Shown here: piece by piece, positions 45,583 to 54,237 of the stretch
Layout: each line of letters starts with the position of its first letter
How positions within the stretch are numbered: position 1 is the first letter of the stretch
Source: an uncultured SAR86 cluster bacterium
GTDB lineage: Bacteria > Pseudomonadota > Gammaproteobacteria > Magnimaribacterales > D2472
Direction: 5' to 3'
DNA: 64,000 nt
Assembly (NCBI GenBank): GCA_902538705.1
Contig: CACBGD010000003.1
Location: 25,554-89,553, forward strand
The notes under the pieces: model-generated
Told to the model about the DNA's origin: nothing
Database searches by the model: none
The model's input: only the letters and a program-made list of their open reading frames with translations
Translations under genes and position numbers: made by a program

Positions 45583-46935
45583 TTAAAAATTAGCGCTTAT
45601 ATCAATTACGATCAAAACAGCAATTGAGAGCTGAAATAGCAAACTCAGCCAGAGTATTAATTTTATGAATAAGCTTGGCTGTAATTCTTCTTGAAGCTTA
45701 TTTGATAAGTAGATTGCGCCTATATTTACGATGGGAAGTCCCATGGCAGCCCAAATACCTGCAATTAACAAAAGGGTTATTGGGTTTGGTAATAAAAAAT
45801 AGAAAACTCCTGAAAAAAATGGCACTAAAAACGCAATGAGTTTTATTAATGTCTTTCGAGTGTTCTCTTTTTCATAAATAAATCCCATTGAAATTAGATA
45901 ATCAGAAATTGTCCTTGTAAATGCAGCTGTTCCTGACAGAAGGGTTGAGTAAAGGATAAAGAATGCAAGCACTATAAAAAGCCACTTTGCCCAGTCACCT
46001 AATACAAGAGAAAACATATTTTGAAGGGCGTTGATGATGTCAACATCCCAAAATGATTGAGTGGCTAATGATTCCTGAAGTTGCGGTAAAGTATTTAAAA
46101 CTCCGGCACCAAGAAAGAAAAAAGGAAGCGTACCTATTGTAATGAAAAAGATAGTTACCCAAACATCAGTTTGCATTGTTCTTATCCAGTTTTTGGTCTC
46201 TTGAATATCTTCAGTATTGCCTTGGGCATAGCCTTTCTCAAGACACCAATAGGTATAAGCCATTATTTCTCCATAACTTATTCCGGTAAAACCAAATACT
46301 GCAAGAGCCAATGGCAAATATTCAAATGGAAGAGAGAAATTTAGACCTGAAAACACTTGTGCAGTGCTTAGTTCATAACTAGTAGATTGCATAGAAAAAG
46401 CAATAACTAATGTTATTAAAGAAAATACTAAAACCATCCCAAGAAGAATGTTCTCGAGAGTTGCGTAAGAACCTCTTATTAATATCAACCAGGTCATTAG
46501 GCATGATAAAACAACCCATGCCTCAATATTTATAGAGGGGAATAAATTTGTTCCAGCCTCTGCAACTGCACCAACTAATCCTCCCATACCAATAATTGCA
46601 GGCAATACTCCCAGAAACATAAACCAGACTAGCCAGGAAGTTGTTTTCCCATTTATATTTGTCTTTGGACCAGGGATTTCTGCGAAAGCTTCAAGAAAGG
46701 TTTTTTTAGTAACTACAACATATCTGCTAATCTCAGCTTGAATAATTGGCTTAGTCCATATGCTTAAGAGGAGCCACCATAAAAGAGTAAATCCAGCTGC
46801 TGCTCCTAAGAGAGGTGTCATTACTATCGAGCCACTCCCAACAACGCTTCCAGTAACTATGGCACTTGGTCCGATAAATTTTAATCTATCAAGAGTTGTT
46901 CGTGGTGCTACTTGCTGAGAATGGTTTTTTTTCAA
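45583..46935 (-). CDS. Nramp-family transporter lacking the canonical metal-binding motifs
   Basis: A 450-residue, eleven-segment membrane protein of the Nramp family by overall layout and by stretches such as AAAGFTLLWWLLLSIWTKPIIQAEISRY. The usual DPGN of segment 1 is replaced by GSVVGSGS, and the MPH of segment 6 is missing (GFTGISYGEIMAYTYW). These residues coordinate Mn or Fe in true members, so another substrate is likely. The start is a TTG (46933-46935) without a clear ribosome site; no later start keeps segment 1. It lies 33 bases upstream of apt. Confidence 0.82.
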   Translation of the reverse strand: MKKNHSQQVAPRTTLDRLKFIGPSAIVTGSVVGSGSIVMTPLLGAAAGFTLLWWLLLSIWTKPIIQAEISRYVVVTKKTFLEAFAEIPGPKTNINGKTTSWLVWFMFLGVLPAIIGMGGLVGAVAEAGTNLFPSINIEAWVVLSCLMTWLILIRGSYATLENILLGMVLVFSLITLVIAFSMQSTSYELSTAQVFSGLNFSLPFEYLPLALAVFGFTGISYGEIMAYTYWCLEKGYAQGNTEDIQETKNWIRTMQTDVWVTIFFITIGTLPFFFLGAGVLNTLPQLQESLATQSFWDVDIINALQNMFSLVLGDWAKWLFIVLAFFILYSTLLSGTAAFTRTISDYLISMGFIYEKENTRKTLIKLIAFLVPFFSGVFYFLLPNPITLLLIAGIWAAMGLPIVNIGAIYLSNKLQEELQPSLFIKLILWLSLLFQLSIAVLIVIDISANF

Positions 46936-46963
46936 ATTTATTAAATGAAAGTTTTATTGATTT

Positions 46964-47956
46964 TTACTCGTTTCCAAAAACAGTGTTATGAGTATTATTA
47001 ACTCTCACAAATGTAGTACATTTTGAAAGATCTTTTAATTTATTTGCTCCAACATAGGTACATGCGGATCGAATGCCACTTAGAATATCCTTAATTGTGT
47101 CATCCGCTTTACCTCGGTACTCAACTTCAACTGTTTTACCTTCAGTTCCTCTATAATCATTGTGATTACTATGTCTGGTCATTGCTGATTCTGATGCCAT
47201 TCCGTAAAACTTCATTACTCCATCCTCTAATACACCGTCACACTCATCATGACCTGCTAACATGCCGCCAATCATTACAAAATCTGCTCCTCCAGCAAAA
47301 GCTTTAACAATATCACCAGAATTTGTGCATCCACCATCAGCAATAATATGTGCATTGAGGCCATGTGCAGCATCTGCACATTCAATAACAGCACTTAATT
47401 GTGGATAACCAATACCAGTTTTAATTCTTGTAGTGCAAACTGATCCTGGACCAATACCGACTTTTACAATATCGGCTCCTGCCAAAATCAGCTCTTGAGT
47501 CATATCTGCTGTAACTACATTTCCAGCGGCAATAGTTGCATCTGGACATCTATCTCTGAGCTTCTTTACAGAATCAACGAATTTAATGGTATAACCATTT
47601 GCTACATCAAGACCGATAAAACCTGAGTTAGCTTTTGATAATTTTGATATATCATCTATGCCACCAAACCAACAGATATTCGAGTGCCCTGTCTTAAATT
47701 CATTTGAATTTTTTTTAAGGTGATGTTTTGCTGGACAAGTTATGAGTTTATATTTTGATAAAACTTTGTGCATTGCTGGCGTGCCAATCGTATCCATATT
47801 TGCAGACATGATTGGAATTCCAGTCCATTTTTTTTTACTCCAAAGAAAGCGATGTGATCTTTTAAGTCTTACTTCACCTCTAGAACTCATTGTGGATCTT
47901 TTAGGCCTAATTAAAACATCTGAGTAATCAAGTTTTATATCTTCATTAATTAACAA
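46964..47956 (-). CDS. guaC: GMP reductase
   Basis: Reductively deaminates GMP to IMP with NADPH, balancing guanine and adenine nucleotides. The 330-residue protein has no CBS domains and has the active-site C174 in GIGPGSVCTTRIKTGIGYPQLSAVIECADAAHG, close to E. coli GuaC. The N-terminus KLDYSDVLIRPKRSTMSSR is family-typical. The start is TTG at 47956, confirmed by an AGGAGGA site 7 bases upstream. It stands near guaB and guaA, which run the opposite way metabolically. Confidence 0.95.
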   Translation of the reverse strand: MLINEDIKLDYSDVLIRPKRSTMSSRGEVRLKRSHRFLWSKKKWTGIPIMSANMDTIGTPAMHKVLSKYKLITCPAKHHLKKNSNEFKTGHSNICWFGGIDDISKLSKANSGFIGLDVANGYTIKFVDSVKKLRDRCPDATIAAGNVVTADMTQELILAGADIVKVGIGPGSVCTTRIKTGIGYPQLSAVIECADAAHGLNAHIIADGGCTNSGDIVKAFAGGADFVMIGGMLAGHDECDGVLEDGVMKFYGMASESAMTRHSNHNDYRGTEGKTVEVEYRGKADDTIKDILSGIRSACTYVGANKLKDLSKCTTFVRVNNTHNTVFGNE

Positions 47957-47970
47957 AAGTAAGTCCTCCT
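47954..47970 (-). promoter_or_regulatory. Ribosome binding site fixing the TTG start of guaC
   Basis: AGGAGGA at 47964-47970 on the minus strand lies 7 bases before the TTG at 47956-47954. The only nearby ATG is out of frame. The rest of the 106-base gap upstream (to 48062) is AT-rich with no convincing terminator or riboswitch. Confidence 0.8.
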
Positions 47971-48062
47971 CGCCTAACCTACTTTATATCAATAAACGGG
48001 TGTTTAAAATAATAATAATAGTTTTTTTATGAGCTCCCAGCAGTAACCCAGTTTAAAACTCA

Positions 48063-48536
48063 TTAGGCATTGTATTTCAGAGGCCTAAAATTGAGATTTA
48101 CTAGTTTCCGCCATCGCATTTGTCTATAGGAGTAAAAAATGAATGCGTAGATATAGATTGGTAATGTGAAAAGACCAGCATCGATAGAAACTTCATCTGT
48201 ATAACGAGTTCCGCCTCCCTCCGATTCCAAAAAAATTAGATGATCCCAAGTTTTTATTAGAGAACCATTTCCATTATCTCTGAGAACCCAATGATCGGAT
48301 TTTTGTGGAAACTCTATACCTATAATTTGTTTTCCGATGGGTAAAAAATGAAATGCGAACATTTTTATGGAGAACTTCCTCTCAACCCATTTTGACGGAA
48401 AGGAATTTGGTTCGATAGGATGGAATTTCATTAAGCCACCCGCCACATAATTGAGCAGCGCTGGCGTCATTAAATAACTCTTAACTGTCTCTAAATCTGC
48501 TGCTAAATAGGTACTGATTTTTAGCGTACGCATCAT
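48063..48536 (-). CDS. SRPBCC (START-like) domain protein
   Basis: A 157-residue protein of the polyketide-cyclase/SRPBCC fold type. It begins [40 protein letters not shown], the usual first strand and two helices, and ends in a long helix with aromatic and basic residues (YAFIFYSYRQMRWRKLVNL). GGGTRYTDEVSIDAG is a typical middle strand. The ligand is unknown. The ATG at 48536 shares its A with the guaA stop (TAATG), so I prefer it over 48545. It is probably co-transcribed with guaBA though no metabolic link is evident. Confidence 0.72.
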   Translation of the reverse strand: MMRTLKISTYLAADLETVKSYLMTPALLNYVAGGLMKFHPIEPNSFPSKWVERKFSIKMFAFHFLPIGKQIIGIEFPQKSDHWVLRDNGNGSLIKTWDHLIFLESEGGGTRYTDEVSIDAGLFTLPIYIYAFIFYSYRQMRWRKLVNLNFRPLKYNA

Positions 48537-50113
48537 TACTCCCACTCGATGGTTGCTGGTGGTTTTCCAGAAATATCATAAACGACTCTACTTACATCCT
48601 CTATTTCGTTTACGATCCGTCTTGAAACTTTATCTAAAAATTCATGAGGAAGATAAGCCCAGTTTGCCGTCATGAAATCAACTGTCTCCACAGCTCTTAA
48701 AGCAATCACTTCGGAGTATCTTCTCTCATCACCAACCACTCCAACTGATTTAATTGGTAAAAAGACTGCAAATGCTTGGCTGACTGAGTCATACAGGTTA
48801 GCTTTTCTAAGCTCTTCTATGAAAATAAAATCTGCTTCTTGAAGAATCTTTATCTTCTTTTCATTTACTGCTCCGAGTATTCTCACACCTAAACCAGGAC
48901 CTGGAAAAGGATGTCTATTTAAGATTATCTCAGGCAAATCTAATTGGGAGCCTAATCTTCTGACTTCATCTTTAAATAGATCTCTTAAAGGTTCAACAAG
49001 TTTGAGCTTCATCTCCTCAGGTAAGCCCCCAACATTATGATGAGACTTAATAACTCTGGCTTCCTTTGATTCAGATTCTGAGGACTCAATTACATCTGGA
49101 TAAATTGTTCCTTGTGCTAAAAAGTCTATTTTCTCAAGCTTTGCAGCCTCAGCATCAAAAACATCGATGAAAGTTCTACCGATAATTTTTCTTTTCTGTT
49201 CTGGGTCCTCTATGCCATTTAAATGTCTTAAAAATATTTTTTGTGCATCAATTTTAATAAGCTTTAGATCCATTTCATTTTTGAATGTTTGAACTACCTC
49301 CTCTGCTTCATTTTTTCTTAATAGTCCGTTATCAACAAAAACGCACACAAGATTTTCTCCTATTGCTTTAGATAAAAGTGCGGCTGTTACTGAAGAATCA
49401 ACACCTCCAGATAGCCCAAGAAGTACTTTTTCTCCATTTGTTATATCTTTAATTTCTTGAATCCTGCTAGAAATTAGATCATCAAGCTTCCAATCTGGTT
49501 TGCATGAGCAAATTTCAAAGATAAAATTATCTAAAATTAGCTTGCCACCTTTTGTATGAGTAACTTCTGGATGGAACTGAAGTGCGTAAATAGGTTTTGA
49601 AGAATGTTCCATTGCAGCTATAGGGGCCGATTCTGTGGAAGCAATTAATTTAAAATTGTTTGGTAATGTTTCTACTTTATCTCCATGACTCATCCATACA
49701 TCAATTGCTTCAGATGAAGATCCAGTAAATAATTTTGAGTTATCTTCGATATCTAGGATAGAAAATCCAAATTCTTTTTTTTCAGAAGTTGTAACTTGGC
49801 CTCCCATTTGCTCAGCTAGAGTTTGCATTCCGTAACAGATCCCAAGAATAGGAACCTGCAAGTCAAAAACTATCTTTGGCGCTCTTGGTGTATGAATGTC
49901 AGTAACAGATTCTGGTCCACCTGATAAGATGATTCCCTTTGGATTAATATCCTCTATTTTCTTAATATCTACGTCCCAAGGAAGAATTTCAGAATAAACA
50001 TCTGATTCTCTTATTCTTCTTGCAATTAATTGAGTATATTGAGAGCCAAAATCTAAAACGAGAATAGTATCAATATTTTTACTTTTTATGTCGAGCTTTG
50101 ATTGTACTGACAT
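48536..50113 (-). CDS. guaA: GMP synthase (glutamine-hydrolysing)
   Basis: Converts XMP to GMP using glutamine and ATP. The 525-residue protein equals E. coli GuaA in length. The class I amidotransferase domain (about 15-205) has the nucleophile in [17 protein letters not shown] and the histidine/glutamate pair in [10 protein letters not shown]. The ATP pyrophosphatase loop [16 protein letters not shown] follows at about 230, and the C-terminal dimerisation domain ends PPATIEWE, as in the family. It lies 8 bases downstream of guaB. Confidence 0.98.
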   Translation of the reverse strand: MSVQSKLDIKSKNIDTILVLDFGSQYTQLIARRIRESDVYSEILPWDVDIKKIEDINPKGIILSGGPESVTDIHTPRAPKIVFDLQVPILGICYGMQTLAEQMGGQVTTSEKKEFGFSILDIEDNSKLFTGSSSEAIDVWMSHGDKVETLPNNFKLIASTESAPIAAMEHSSKPIYALQFHPEVTHTKGGKLILDNFIFEICSCKPDWKLDDLISSRIQEIKDITNGEKVLLGLSGGVDSSVTAALLSKAIGENLVCVFVDNGLLRKNEAEEVVQTFKNEMDLKLIKIDAQKIFLRHLNGIEDPEQKRKIIGRTFIDVFDAEAAKLEKIDFLAQGTIYPDVIESSESESKEARVIKSHHNVGGLPEEMKLKLVEPLRDLFKDEVRRLGSQLDLPEIILNRHPFPGPGLGVRILGAVNEKKIKILQEADFIFIEELRKANLYDSVSQAFAVFLPIKSVGVVGDERRYSEVIALRAVETVDFMTANWAYLPHEFLDKVSRRIVNEIEDVSRVVYDISGKPPATIEWE

Positions 50114-50121
50114 TTTAAAAC

Positions 50122-51582
50122 TTAACTTCTTTGATAGTTTGGTGCTTCTTTAGTGATTTGAACATCATGCACATGACTTTCAGTCATTCCAGCATTTGTA
50201 ATTTCAACGAACCTACTATTTTCTTTCATTTCTTGAATATTTTTACAACCCACGTAGCCCATACTCTGTCTAAGACCACCAATAAGTTGGTTAATAACAT
50301 TGATAGCCCATCCTTTATAGGGAACCCTGCCCTCAACGCCTTCAGGTACAAGTTTTTCAGCATCTATATCCTCTTGAAAGTATCTGTTGCTATCATCCCT
50401 CTTAGACATTGCTCCCAAAGATCCCATTCCTCTATAAGTCTTGAAGCTTCTTCCTTGATAAAGCTCAAATTCTCCAGGTGCTTCTTCAGTTCCTGCAAAA
50501 ATACTTCCAAGCATTACGCTATCAGCTCCTGCTGCAATAGCTTTGGCAATATCTCCTGAATAACGCATACCACCATCAGCTATTAGCGGCACCTTTCCTT
50601 TTACTTTTTCATAAATTGTTAATATTGCAGAAATTTGTGGAACTCCAATACCAGCAATAATTCTTGTTGTACAAATTGATCCTGGTCCCATTCCAATCTT
50701 AATGCCATCTGCACCGGCTTCTATTAGCGCCTCTGCTCCTTCAGGTGTAGCAACATTTCCAGCAATGATATCTTTGCTTGGAAACTCTTTTTTAATCTTT
50801 TTTACTGTCTCTATTACACTTTTAGTATGACCATGCGCACTATCGACAACAAATAAATCGACTCCTGAATCATATAGAGACTTGGCTCTATCTAAAGTTT
50901 CAGCTCCAGTTCCTATTGCAGCTCCAACCCTAAGCTGACCTGCATCATCCTTTGTAGCGTTTGGATGCTTTTCAGACTTTTCTATGTCTTTCATTGTTAC
51001 TAGACCGGTTAACTTCTTTGAGTTATCTAAGACAAGGACTTTTTCAATCCTGTTTTCATACATCATTTTTTTAACTACTTCTTGAGAAGTGCCTTCGAGG
51101 ACGGTTATTAATTTTTCGCTAGGCGTCATAATCGATTCAACTAGGCCATCCATATTATCTGCATATCTAAAATCTCGACTGGTAACAATTCCTTTTACCA
51201 CCCCATCATCAACCACAGGCATACCAGATATATTTAACTCTCCTGTAAGTTGTTTTAATTGGCCAATTGTTTGATTAGAGCTTATTGTGATTGGATCGCG
51301 TACAACACCACTTTCATATTTTTTTACATTCCTAACAGCATTTGATTGCTCCTTAATCGAGCAATTTTTGTGAAGAATTCCTATACCTCCTGCTTCTGCA
51401 AGAGCAATTGCCATTCTATATTCTGTAACCGTATCCATTGCAGCAGATAATAACGGTAAATTAATATCAATATTTCTTGTAAGAGATGTCTTTACAGATG
51501 CCTGACTTGGAAGAAAGTCGCAATAGGAAGGAACAAGAAGTACATCATCGAAAGTGAGTGCTTTAGCTTTTACTTTGTCCAT
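50122..51582 (-). CDS. guaB: IMP dehydrogenase
   Basis: Oxidises IMP to XMP with NAD, the committed step to GMP. The 486-residue protein has the N-terminal [20 protein letters not shown], two CBS domains at about 90-200 ([31 protein letters not shown]), and the catalytic cysteine in [20 protein letters not shown], with the flap GRVPYKG near 405. I start at the ATG at 51582; a TTG at 51597 adds five residues without support. guaB-guaA is the usual operon. Confidence 0.97.
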   Translation of the reverse strand: MDKVKAKALTFDDVLLVPSYCDFLPSQASVKTSLTRNIDINLPLLSAAMDTVTEYRMAIALAEAGGIGILHKNCSIKEQSNAVRNVKKYESGVVRDPITISSNQTIGQLKQLTGELNISGMPVVDDGVVKGIVTSRDFRYADNMDGLVESIMTPSEKLITVLEGTSQEVVKKMMYENRIEKVLVLDNSKKLTGLVTMKDIEKSEKHPNATKDDAGQLRVGAAIGTGAETLDRAKSLYDSGVDLFVVDSAHGHTKSVIETVKKIKKEFPSKDIIAGNVATPEGAEALIEAGADGIKIGMGPGSICTTRIIAGIGVPQISAILTIYEKVKGKVPLIADGGMRYSGDIAKAIAAGADSVMLGSIFAGTEEAPGEFELYQGRSFKTYRGMGSLGAMSKRDDSNRYFQEDIDAEKLVPEGVEGRVPYKGWAINVINQLIGGLRQSMGYVGCKNIQEMKENSRFVEITNAGMTESHVHDVQITKEAPNYQRS

Positions 51583-51638
51583 GCAGAAGTATAACAAAAG
51601 ATTTTTAAGAAAAAAATAATCTAGGCTCTAAAGAAGAT

Positions 51639-51977
51639 CTAATTTAATAACAAGTCAGTCTTTGCAGCACAAATAAAATCATTTTTATGGAGGCCATTGA
51701 TTTTATGAGACCACCATTTGATTGTGACCTTTCCCCACTCTAAAATAATTAACGGATGATGATCTTCAACATCAGCAAGGGCAGCAACTTGATTGGAGAA
51801 AGCAACTGCTTTTTCATAACTATCAAATGTAAAAATCTTTTCTAAATAATCAAACCCATCATTCATAATTACCCAATTATCTAACGTTTTTATTAGTTCG
51901 TTAGATTCCTCCTTGGTGACTTTTGGTGCATCGATAGTGCAAGCTTCACATTTTTGACTTGTGAGATCTGATGACAT
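51639..51977 (-). CDS. phhB: Pterin-4a-carbinolamine dehydratase
   Basis: A 112-residue PCD/DCoH-type enzyme that recycles the pterin cofactor of phenylalanine hydroxylase. The diagnostic active-site stretch DVEDHHPLIILEWGKVTIKWWSHKINGLHKNDF (about 72-104) has the paired histidines and the following aspartate-type region. The N-terminus has an uncommon cysteine pair (CEACTIDAP). It starts on the fumC stop (TAATG) and no phenylalanine hydroxylase gene is near, so it may serve another pterin use here, such as the one proposed in molybdopterin or folate metabolism. Confidence 0.9.
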   Translation of the reverse strand: MSSDLTSQKCEACTIDAPKVTKEESNELIKTLDNWVIMNDGFDYLEKIFTFDSYEKAVAFSNQVAALADVEDHHPLIILEWGKVTIKWWSHKINGLHKNDFICAAKTDLLLN

Positions 51978-53368
51978 TATGACTTAATACCACCCTTTGT
52001 TAATTTTGAAGGATCTAAGAGTTTTTTAAGTCGAGTGACTGAAATACCAGTTTCTTCATGAGCTACATCAATAACAGGTCTAGATTCTTTATAGGCTCTT
52101 TTGGCTATTTCTGCTGCTTTTTGATAGCCAACAAGCGGATTCAAAGCAGTTACCAAGATCGGATTTCTTGAGAGTGATTCTTCAATCTTTTTATGATTTA
52201 CCTTAAAGGTCTTTATAGCTTTTTTTGCAAGAACATTCATGCTGCCAGCGAGTATATTTACACTTTTCAGATTGCAATAAGCAATTACTGGTAACATCAC
52301 ATTAAGTTGGAAGCTTCCTGACTGAGCTGCAACTGTTATAGAAACATCATTACCAATAACATCTGCTGCGGCCATTGCTACGGCCTCAGGAATTACAGGA
52401 TTTACTTTTCCAGGCATTATGCTACTGCCAGGTTGAAGAGCCTGAAGCTCAATTTCAGAGATTCCAGATAAGGGTCCACTATTCATCCATCTTAGATCAT
52501 TAGATATTTTTAAAAGGATTGTAGCTAGATTTTTAAGTTCTCCGGATAGCTGCACAGATAAATCTTGTGCACTTAAGCTTCTGAAGAAATCTTTGCTCGG
52601 CTGAGTCTTAAAGCCAGTTAGCTTTGCAAGCTCCTTTGAGAATTCTTTTGAAAACCTTTTATGTGCATTAATTCCTGATCCAACTGCTGTTCCCCCTTGT
52701 GGAAGAAATAAAAGCTTCTCTAGAACAGCTTCTATAGATTCTCTTGAGCATTGAAGTTGTGTATTCCAAGCATTTAATTCATCAGACATATCCACTGGCA
52801 TGGCATCCATAAGATGTGTTCTGCCTGTCTTTGTAATTCCCTTTACTGATTCAGCCTTTTTCTCTAAAGTTTCAATTAGTAAATCTAATGCTGGCATTAA
52901 TTTCTTTGTTGAGTCGAAGTAATAGGCCAGATTCATGACAGTTGGGATTACATCATTAGAGCTCTGACTCATATTCACATCATCATTTGGATGAATCTTA
53001 ACTTTTGAAGTTTTATAGCAAAGATTAGCGATTACCTCGTTTGCATTCATATTGGTACTAGTTCCTGATCCTGTTTGAAAGACATCAATAGGAAATTCCT
53101 TACCATGTTTATTTTTCCAAACCTCCTTCGCGGCTCTTGAAATTACTTTTTGTTTTTTTGCTTCTAAAAGTTTAAGGTTTTTATTAGCTCTTGCAGCAGC
53201 ATCTTTCACAAAACCAAGCATTGAAATAAAAGTGCTCGTGAAAGGAAAATTCATAGATATTCCACTTATTGGAAAATTATCTATTGCTCTTTGGGTTTGT
53301 GCTCCCCATAGAGCATTTCTTGGTACCCTAACTTTTCCAAGGCTATCTTCTTCAATTCTATATTTCAT
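51977..53368 (-). CDS. fumC: Fumarate hydratase class II
   Basis: Iron-free fumarase of the TCA cycle, 463 residues (E. coli 467). The superfamily signature GSSIMPGKVNP lies at 314-324 with K321; FQTGSGTSTNMNANEVIAN (98-116) and HPNDDVNMSQSSNDVIPT bind substrate; TGRTHLMDAMPV (181-192) holds the catalytic His region. The last is the FumC rather than aspartase form. A GAGGT site lies before the ATG. It is divergent from the class II aldolase gene; the 59-base spacer holds a palindrome. Confidence 0.93.
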   Translation of the reverse strand: MKYRIEEDSLGKVRVPRNALWGAQTQRAIDNFPISGISMNFPFTSTFISMLGFVKDAAARANKNLKLLEAKKQKVISRAAKEVWKNKHGKEFPIDVFQTGSGTSTNMNANEVIANLCYKTSKVKIHPNDDVNMSQSSNDVIPTVMNLAYYFDSTKKLMPALDLLIETLEKKAESVKGITKTGRTHLMDAMPVDMSDELNAWNTQLQCSRESIEAVLEKLLFLPQGGTAVGSGINAHKRFSKEFSKELAKLTGFKTQPSKDFFRSLSAQDLSVQLSGELKNLATILLKISNDLRWMNSGPLSGISEIELQALQPGSSIMPGKVNPVIPEAVAMAAADVIGNDVSITVAAQSGSFQLNVMLPVIAYCNLKSVNILAGSMNVLAKKAIKTFKVNHKKIEESLSRNPILVTALNPLVGYQKAAEIAKRAYKESRPVIDVAHEETGISVTRLKKLLDPSKLTKGGIKS

Positions 53369-53384
53369 TATTACCTCGTTTTTA

Positions 53385-53400
53385 TGTAAACTATTTTACA
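53385..53400. promoter_or_regulatory. Palindromic operator candidate between fumC and the class II aldolase gene
   Basis: TGTAAA-CTAT-TTTACA, an inverted repeat with perfect six-base arms and a 4-base spacer, in the middle of the 59-base divergent spacer. The arms equal those of the TyrR/PhhR box (TGTAAA-N6-TTTACA) but the spacer is two bases shorter. A TATAAA for the plus-strand gene begins just after it (53404). Confidence 0.45.
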
Positions 53401-53427
53401 CTTATAAAGTTAAAGGAGATAGAACAT

Positions 53428-54237
53428 ATGGGAAAAGTGACTCCACTAAAGATTGATGTAAATAATGGCAGATTGCCCTTAAAAGATAAGGGCCTAGATA
53501 TGAAAGATTTTTCATCTGTGGCTGAACTAAGAAGAGATCAGCTGGAAAAACTAGCAGCTGGTTTCAGAATGTTTGCTCATTTTGGATTTAATGAAGGCGT
53601 TGCTGGACATATTACCTATAGAGATCCAGAGTTCCCTGATCATTTTTGGGTTAATCCACTTGGTGTTCATTTCTCTCAAATATCTGTTTCCGACCTAATT
53701 CTTGTGGACCATGATGGAGAAGTCGTTCAAGGAGATAAGGCAGTAAATGTTGCTGCTTTTGCTATTCACTCGAGGCTGCATAAAGCAAGACCCGATGTAA
53801 ATGCAGCTGCTCATTCTCATTCTATATATGGAAGAACTTTCTCAACCCTTGGAAAATTACTGGATCCAATTTCTCAAGATGCATGCGCCTTTTATGAGAC
53901 ACAAGGAATTTATAAGGATTTTTCTGGTGTCGTCGAGGAAGTTGATGAGGGAGACCTAATTGCAGAAGCTCTTGGCGATAAAAAAGTTATTATCCTTCAA
54001 AATCATGGAATACTCACAACAGGTCCATCTGTCGACATAGCATTGTGGTTCTATATGTCAATGGAAAGGTGTTGCCAAGCCCAATTAATGGCTGATGCTG
54101 CAGGAAAAACTCAATTAATACCTCATGACACAGCAGTTAAGACAAGATCGTTTATTGCTAATGATGTAGCTGCATGGGCTAGTTTTCAACCAGCCTTTGA
54201 TATGATTTGTAAAAAAGAGCCAGATTTATTCGACTAG
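53428..54237 (+). CDS. Class II aldolase/adducin family protein
   Basis: A 269-residue zinc-type class II aldolase fold. Zinc histidines are visible in AAAHSHSIYGRTFSTLG (about residues 128-144) and QNHGILTTGPSVD (about 192-204). FGFNEGVAGHITYRDPEFPDHFWVNPLGVHFSQI is the typical N-terminal core. Many members act on fuculose- or ribulose-phosphates, others are decarboxylases; this branch is common in proteobacteria and uncharacterised. GGAG at 53413-53416 precedes the ATG. The end overlaps the convergent aldehyde dehydrogenase by 12 bases. Confidence 0.87.
   Translation: MGKVTPLKIDVNNGRLPLKDKGLDMKDFSSVAELRRDQLEKLAAGFRMFAHFGFNEGVAGHITYRDPEFPDHFWVNPLGVHFSQISVSDLILVDHDGEVVQGDKAVNVAAFAIHSRLHKARPDVNAAAHSHSIYGRTFSTLGKLLDPISQDACAFYETQGIYKDFSGVVEEVDEGDLIAEALGDKKVIILQNHGILTTGPSVDIALWFYMSMERCCQAQLMADAAGKTQLIPHDTAVKTRSFIANDVAAWASFQPAFDMICKKEPDLFD

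Noticed and set aside
48009-48021. Short ATA repeat upstream of guaC
   Set aside because: A few repeats of a trinucleotide in AT-rich DNA; no sign of function or of a CRISPR or riboswitch.
50131-50559. 142-codon open frame on the plus strand
   Set aside because: Antisense to the end of guaB, with no recognisable domain and no ribosome site.
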